Origin: JBHJOF01 sp050330055
GTDB lineage: Bacteria > Pseudomonadota > Alphaproteobacteria > Kiloniellales > JAKSDN01
Direction: 5' to 3'
Assembly: GCA_050330055.1 (NCBI GenBank)
Contig: JBHJOF010000244.1
Location: 1-13,101 of the forward strand
Length of the DNA stretch: 13,101 nt
Below are positions 9,249 through 13,101 of this stretch, piece after piece. Under the pieces are notes generated by a model. That model did no database searches. It saw only the letters and a program-made list of their open reading frames with translations, and was not told the origin of the DNA. The position numbers and the translations under genes are program-made. How positions within the stretch are numbered: the stretch's first letter is position 1; each line of letters begins with the position of its first letter.

Positions 9249-9619
9249 GGGCAGTCCCCCCTACGATTTACAGTTCAGATATGCATTACCATTACGGGAA
9301 AATCATAACGCTCGAGGTGGGGGCGATGGCCGGCCTGAACCTCAGGATAGCGTTGAAACACAAACAATTGTGCGCCGACGCCCGCTGCGGTCGATCCTAC
9401 GATCAGTTGACGGTCTCCCGGTAAGCGGCCTGGCCTCGAATCGGTCCGCGAGCGGAAAGGCACCCTGGTCAGCCTCGTTTTGCCGTCAACGAAGCGTCAA
9501 AGGCTCCGCGCGAACAGTGCGTCGGCGGGGCTATCCCCCTGTGCCTAACCGATTTTTAACGCAAGTAGACGACCTTTTCCGGCTGTGGTTCGAGGCCGCG
9601 CCGCCGGGGTAAATCCTTC
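9219..9619 (+). other. Control region upstream of motA
   Basis: Four hundred bases without a supported gene. It contains an AT-richer patch around 9262-9312, a small hairpin CACAA/TTGTG (9359-9363 with 9368-9372), two CGTCAA hexamers 11 bp apart (9484-9489 and 9495-9500) and a CtrA-like box at 9545-9560. I found no good sigma70, sigma54 or flagellar sigma28 promoter. It most likely holds the motAB promoter and its control sites. Confidence 0.5.
9545..9560 (+). promoter_or_regulatory. CtrA-like binding site upstream of motA
   Basis: CTAA (9545-9548), 7 nt, then TTAAC (9556-9560). The CtrA consensus in alphaproteobacteria is TTAA-N7-TTAA, so only one base differs. It lies about 60 nt before the motA ATG. 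CtrA is known to control motility genes in Rhodospirillales and other alphaproteobacteria. TTAA words are rare in this GC-rich window, which strengthens the match, but binding is inferred. Confidence 0.45.
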
Positions 9620-10483
9620 ATGAGCTTGATAATCGGGATCGTCGTCGTGGTGGTCTGCACCTTGGGCGGCTACATGGCGCTTGGCGGCAAGATCCAAGTC
9701 CTGTGGCAGCCCTTCGAGGTCGTGATCATCGTCGGCACGGCGATCGGCGCCTTCGTCATTGGCAACCCCGGCACGGTGCTGAAGGGCTCGGTCGGCGCCC
9801 TGAAGAAGGCGCTGAGCGGCTCGCGCTACAGCAAGAAGTCCTACCTCGAGCTGCTGAGCGTGCTCTACCAGGTGCTCAAGCTGGCCAAGACCAAGGGCCC
9901 GCTGGTGCTCGAACAGCACATCGAGAACCCCATGGAAAGCTCGCTGTTCCAGCAGTTCCCCGGCTTCATCAAGGAGGAGCTGGCGGTCACCTTTGTCTGC
10001 GACTACCTGCGCATCGTGACCCTCGGCGTCGAGAGCCCGCACGAGCTCGAGGCGCTGATGGACGAGGAGATCGAGACCCGCCACCACGAGCAGATGCAGG
10101 TGGCCAACGCCCTGCAGACCATGGCCGACGGCCTACCCGCCCTGGGCATCGTGGCCGCGGTGCTCGGCGTCATCAAGACCATGGGCTCGATCACCGAGCC
10201 GCCGGAGATCCTCGGCAAGCTGATCGGCGGCGCGCTGGTCGGCACCTTCCTCGGCGTCTGGCTCTCCTACGGCTTCGTGTCGCCGATCGCCACCAAGGCG
10301 CGGGCGGCCTATGACGCCGAGATCAAGTACCTGCAGTGCATCAAGGCGGCGCTGCTGGCGCATATGCACGACTGTGCGCCCGCGGTGTCGATCGAATTCG
10401 CCCGCAAGGCCCTCTTGTCGAACGAGCGCCCGACCTTCTTCGAACTCGAGGAGGCCACCTCCACCCTGCCGCCGCCAGGCTGA
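9620..10483 (+). CDS. motA: Flagellar motor stator protein MotA
   Basis: A protein of 287 residues, the usual MotA length, forming the ring of the proton-driven stator in the inner membrane around MotB. The four expected membrane segments lie near residues 2-20, 31-50, 172-190 and 200-222. The large cytoplasmic loop between segments 2 and 3 carries charged residues Lys90 and Glu98, at the positions of the rotor-contacting Arg90 and Glu98 of E. coli MotA. The conserved prolines Pro173 (DGLPALGIVAAVLG) and Pro222 (VSPIATKA) also fall at the E. coli numbers. The start ATG at 9620 has only a weak GGGG upstream (9606-9609). An 18-nt gap separates it from motB, so the two form an operon, probably under the CtrA-like site at 9545. 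Confidence 0.95.
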   Translation: MSLIIGIVVVVVCTLGGYMALGGKIQVLWQPFEVVIIVGTAIGAFVIGNPGTVLKGSVGALKKALSGSRYSKKSYLELLSVLYQVLKLAKTKGPLVLEQHIENPMESSLFQQFPGFIKEELAVTFVCDYLRIVTLGVESPHELEALMDEEIETRHHEQMQVANALQTMADGLPALGIVAAVLGVIKTMGSITEPPEILGKLIGGALVGTFLGVWLSYGFVSPIATKARAAYDAEIKYLQCIKAALLAHMHDCAPAVSIEFARKALLSNERPTFFELEEATSTLPPPG

Positions 10484-10501
10484 GCCGAAGGAGTCTGACC
10501 G

Positions 10502-11569
10502 ATGGCCGGCTCCGGCGACAATGCCGCACCCATCATCATCAAGCGGGTCAAGAAGGGAGGCCACCACGCCCACCACGGCGGCGCCTGGAAGGTCGCCTAT
10601 GCCGACTTCGTGACCGCCATGATGGCCTTCTTCCTGTTGCTGTGGCTGCTCAACGCCACGACGGACGAGCAGAAGGCCGGCATCGCCGACTACTTCACCC
10701 CGACCAGCGTCTCGCGCTCGAACAGCGGCGGCGGCGGCGTGCTCGGCGGCCAGTCGATCAGCAGTGAAGGCGCGATGCAGTCCAACCGCTCGGCCGTCAA
10801 CCTCACCATCTCGCTGCCCAGCACCGATACCCCGGACGAGCTGGGCGACTACCGCCGGCCCGGCGGCGGGCCGGACACGGAGATCGAGGAGGCGCCTACG
10901 CAATCGGCCTCCGACGCCGAAAAGCTGCTCGACGAGCAGGCAGCCGACCAGGTGATGGCGCGGCGCGAGGAAGAGCAGTTCAAGGAAGCGGAGGAGGTTC
11001 TGCGGCAGGCGATCGAGTCGGTGCCCGAGCTGAAACAGCTGGCCGAGAACCTGCTGATCGACCACACGCCGGAAGGCCTGCGCATCCAGCTCGTCGATCG
11101 CGACAGGCTCTCCATGTTCCCGCGCGGCAGCGCGGAGATGCACGACCATACGCGCAAGCTTCTCGGGCTTGTCGTCTCGGCCATCGACCAGATGCCGAAC
11201 CGAATCGCCATCAAGGGCCACACCGACGCCACACCCTTTGCCAGTCAGAACGGCTACAGCAACTGGGAGCTCTCGACCGACCGCGCCAACGCCAGCCGGC
11301 GCGCCTTGGAGCAGGCCGGCCTGCCGGCCGCGCGGATCGATTCCGTGGCCGGCCGGGCCGCCGAGGAGCCGCTGTTCCCCGACGACCCGACCTCGCCGCG
11401 CAACCGGCGCATTTCCATCATCCTGCTGCGCGAGGCCAACAAGGCTGGCGGCGAAGCGGGAGATGGCCAGACCGCCAGCGACCTGTCCTCGGCGCCACGG
11501 GGCGCGCAATCGAGCATGCCGGCCAGCGACGGCACGGTAGACGTACAGATCGAGATGCCGGCCAACTGA
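10502..11569 (+). CDS. motB: Flagellar motor stator protein MotB
   Basis: A protein of 355 residues that anchors the stator to peptidoglycan and carries the proton-binding site. The N-terminus is basic and His/Gly-rich (KKGGHHAHHGGAWK, 17-30), a form common in alphaproteobacteria. The single membrane segment (about 33-50) contains Asp35 in VAYADFVTAMMAFF, equivalent to the essential Asp32 of E. coli. The plug-like helix IADYF follows (61-65). Residues 110-185 form an acidic linker with a charged, likely helical stretch. The OmpA-like peptidoglycan-binding domain covers about 190-312, with GHTDATPF (239-246), SNWELSTDRANASRRAL (253-269) and PRNRRISIIL (299-308). About 45 low-complexity residues follow it. 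A strong AAGGAG (10488-10493) sits 8 nt before the ATG. Confidence 0.95.
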   Translation: MAGSGDNAAPIIIKRVKKGGHHAHHGGAWKVAYADFVTAMMAFFLLLWLLNATTDEQKAGIADYFTPTSVSRSNSGGGGVLGGQSISSEGAMQSNRSAVNLTISLPSTDTPDELGDYRRPGGGPDTEIEEAPTQSASDAEKLLDEQAADQVMARREEEQFKEAEEVLRQAIESVPELKQLAENLLIDHTPEGLRIQLVDRDRLSMFPRGSAEMHDHTRKLLGLVVSAIDQMPNRIAIKGHTDATPFASQNGYSNWELSTDRANASRRALEQAGLPAARIDSVAGRAAEEPLFPDDPTSPRNRRISIILLREANKAGGEAGDGQTASDLSSAPRGAQSSMPASDGTVDVQIEMPAN

Positions 11570-11679
11570 CGCCGCCGTCCTGGACTGCGCGGCTTGCCAA
11601 GCCGGGGGGCCGCCCCTATCTGCCAAGGACCTGGCCTGTTGAGACCTGGCCAATCGCGCAGGGAAGCGAGGCCGACTCC

Positions 11680-12195
11680 ATGACCCATCTGCCGCACCCG
11701 TCCGAAGATGCGCCCTGGGAGGGCTTCCCGCCCGACCCGCTCGACGACCCGGAGCTCTACGACGGCGTCCTGTGGCGCCGTCCGGCCGCCTACTTGCTCG
11801 ACGTCGTGCTGATCGCGCTCGCAGGCTTCGCCGTCTGGACGCTGCTCGGCCTGCTCACCGTGCTGTCGTTCGGCCTGCTGCTGCCGTTGCAGGTCGTGGT
11901 GCTGATCCTGCTGCCGCTCGCCTATCACACCTGGTTCATCGGCAGCCGTGGCGCCACGCCCGGCATGCGTGCGTTCGACGTCGAGCTGCGCTGCTGGACC
12001 GGCGAGCGGCCCGACTTCGCCCGCGCCGCGTTGCAGACCGCTCTGTTCTACGTCACGGTCACCCTGACCACGTGGCTCATACTGATAGTCGCCCTGTTCA
12101 ATGACCGGCGCCGCACCCTGCACGACTACCTGGCAGCCACCGTCGGCGTCCGTCACAGCCATGCCGGCGCCGGCCAGCTTCGGGTCGCCGCCTAG
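11680..12195 (+). CDS. RDD-family membrane protein
   Basis: An inner-membrane protein of 171 residues with about three to four hydrophobic segments (roughly 36-60, 62-86 and 118-140). RDD proteins are named for conserved Arg and Asp residues; here they fit Arg33/Arg34 and Asp41 in RRPAAYLLDVVLI, and Asp142 or Asp149 near the C-terminus. Other family hallmarks are RGATPGMRAFDV (90-101) and the closing NDRRRTLHDYLAATVGV (141-157). The function of most RDD proteins is unknown; some halophile members have been linked to sodium/proton exchange. GAGG (11668-11671) lies 8 nt before the ATG. It starts 110 nt after motB, so co-transcription is possible but not shown. Confidence 0.85.
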   Translation: MTHLPHPSEDAPWEGFPPDPLDDPELYDGVLWRRPAAYLLDVVLIALAGFAVWTLLGLLTVLSFGLLLPLQVVVLILLPLAYHTWFIGSRGATPGMRAFDVELRCWTGERPDFARAALQTALFYVTVTLTTWLILIVALFNDRRRTLHDYLAATVGVRHSHAGAGQLRVAA

Positions 12196-12217
12196 CCTGC
12201 CCTCTCGTTCGGGCAGG
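12196..12217 (+). terminator. Stem-loop directly after the RDD gene
   Basis: CCTGCCC (12196-12202) pairs with GGGCAGG (12211-12217) around an 8-nt loop, starting at the base after the TAG stop. It is followed by GCTTATGG with no long T run. A terminator is plausible because a different transcription unit begins downstream. Confidence 0.5.
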
Positions 12218-12341
12218 GCTTATGGCACGGCCAGGCGATTGGGGCTGGCCTTACCCCTGCCCGACTTGTCATACTCTGCGCAGGCTAAGAGAGCCGCCGC
12301 CCTTGTGGGACGGGGCCGGGAGTGGGCAGGCGACACCGGGC

Positions 12342-12347
12342 AGGGAG
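12342..12347 (+). promoter_or_regulatory. Ribosome binding site deciding a TTG start
   Basis: AGGGAG lies 5 nt before TTG (12353-12355). The next in-frame ATG (12425-12427) is 24 codons later and would remove conserved-looking sequence. An in-frame GTG at 12305 has no clear site. The TTG is therefore the preferred start of the following gene. Confidence 0.65.
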
Positions 12348-12352
12348 AATCC

Positions 12353-13101
12353 TTGAGTCTTACGGCGAGCGCGACGACCAAGAAGCTGCTAGCTGACTAC
12401 GATCCGGGGGCGTATTTCTGCGAAATGCTGGGAGCCCCCGGCAAGGACGCCGACTATACCCGACCGATCCGCGATCGGCTCGAACGGCTCGACCTGGCGG
12501 AGTTGCGGGCCCGCTCCGGCGACGCCGAGCTCGAACTCTACAGCTTCGGCATCACTTTCACCGTCTATACCCAGAAGGACGCGATCGACCGCATCCTGCC
12601 CTTCGACGTGATCCCCCGCGTCATCTCGGCCCGGGACTGGCAGAACATCGAGTCCGGCGTGGTGCAGCGGGTGAGCGCGATCAACCTTTTCCTCAAGGAT
12701 ATCTATAACGGGCAGAAGATCCTGAGCGACGGCGTGGTGCCGCGCGGGCTGGTGCTGGGCAACAGCAACTACCGTCCCGAGATGTCGGGTCTGGACGTGC
12801 CCTGCGGCACCTACGTGCACATCAACGGCACCGATCTGGTGCGCGACGAGACCGGCCGCATGCTGGTACTCGAGGACAACGGGCGCACGCCCTCGGGCGT
12901 CTCCTACGTGGTCGAGAACCGCCACCTGATGCAGCGCGCCTTCCCCGACCTGATGGCCAACATCGGCATCCGCCCGGTCTCCAACTACGGCCAGAAGCTG
13001 CACAACGCGCTGATCGAAATCGCCCCGGCCGAGGTGCCAGAGCCGCAGGTCGTGCTGCTCTCACCCGGCACCTACAACTCTGCCTACTTCGAGCACATCT
13101 T
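12353..13101 (+). CDS. Circularly permuted ATP-grasp protein, 3' end missing
   Basis: The first 249 residues of a protein that resembles the COG2308 family (DUF404/DUF407, circularly permuted ATP-grasp type 2), usually some 470-490 residues long. Recognisable blocks are FGITFTVYTQKDAIDRILPFD in outline (65-85), NLFLKDIYNGQKIL (111-124), GNSNYRPEM (136-144), CGTYVHINGTDLVRDETG (151-168) and LVLEDNGRTPSGVSYVVENR (171-190). ATP-grasp enzymes join a carboxylate to an amine or thiol using ATP. This subfamily has been proposed, from gene neighbourhoods, to make or attach short peptides, and is often followed by alpha-E (DUF403) and transglutaminase-like proteins. Translation starts at TTG, so an ATG-only search would miss or shorten it. 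The gene runs off the right edge; its partners are not visible. Confidence 0.88.
   Translation, partial: MSLTASATTKKLLADYDPGAYFCEMLGAPGKDADYTRPIRDRLERLDLAELRARSGDAELELYSFGITFTVYTQKDAIDRILPFDVIPRVISARDWQNIESGVVQRVSAINLFLKDIYNGQKILSDGVVPRGLVLGNSNYRPEMSGLDVPCGTYVHINGTDLVRDETGRMLVLEDNGRTPSGVSYVVENRHLMQRAFPDLMANIGIRPVSNYGQKLHNALIEIAPAEVPEPQVVLLSPGTYNSAYFEHI

Noticed and set aside
9267..9295. Possible sigma70 promoter, TTTACA with CATTAC at 17 bp
   Set aside because: The -35 is good, but the -10 matches only 3 of 6 bases and the site is over 300 nt from motA. Too weak to annotate.
9484..9500. Two CGTCAA hexamers 11 bp apart
   Set aside because: The helical spacing is suggestive of a binding site, but I know no matching regulator and two hexamers can arise by chance.

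Overview
The window is GC-rich, and every gene I can support lies on the + strand. It looks like the chromosome of an alphaproteobacterium, probably from the Rhodospirillales or a related group. The reasons are the His/Gly-rich MotB N-terminus, a CtrA-like box in front of motAB, the short palindromic intergenic repeats, and strong GC3-type codon use. The genus cannot be told from the sequence. I see no rRNA, tRNA, CRISPR array, transposase or integrase.

Layout. (1) 2-3249: the 3' part of a malonyl-CoA synthetase gene (matB-like). It overlaps by ATGA a membrane-anchored penicillin-acylase-family Ntn hydrolase. (2) 3250-3706: a T-rich-tailed hairpin, a good sigma70-like promoter, a leader of about 150 nt, a small cold-shock protein gene and a strong stem-loop. 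(3) 3707-4346: a gene-free stretch holding a GC-rich palindromic repeat. (4) 4347-5576: a PLP-dependent threonine/serine dehydratase with a C-terminal ACT domain, followed by a 151-bp nested palindrome. (5) 5880-6377: a GNAT acetyltransferase. (6) 6500-9218: cystathionine beta-synthase (with its CBS-domain pair) and cystathionine gamma-lyase, split by a 95-bp palindromic element. (7) 9219-9619: a control region with a CtrA-like site. (8) 9620-11569: motA and motB, the flagellar stator operon. (9) 11680-12195: an RDD-family membrane protein. (10) 12353-end: the first half of a circularly permuted ATP-grasp protein that starts at TTG.

Working together: the beta-synthase and gamma-lyase form the reverse transsulfuration route from homocysteine to cysteine, with possible H2S production. 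The gamma-lyase releases 2-oxobutyrate, which is also the product of the nearby threonine dehydratase. MotA and MotB form the proton-driven stator. The final gene belongs to a family often encoded with alpha-E and transglutaminase-like proteins, so the cluster probably continues past the window edge.

The strongest items for a second look are three. The first is the CtrA-like box upstream of motA. The second is the pair of palindromic elements, one with compensatory changes between its arms and one with mutually exclusive hairpins inside the cbs-cse unit. The third is the ATP-grasp locus with its TTG start. No clearly undescribed system is complete within the window.
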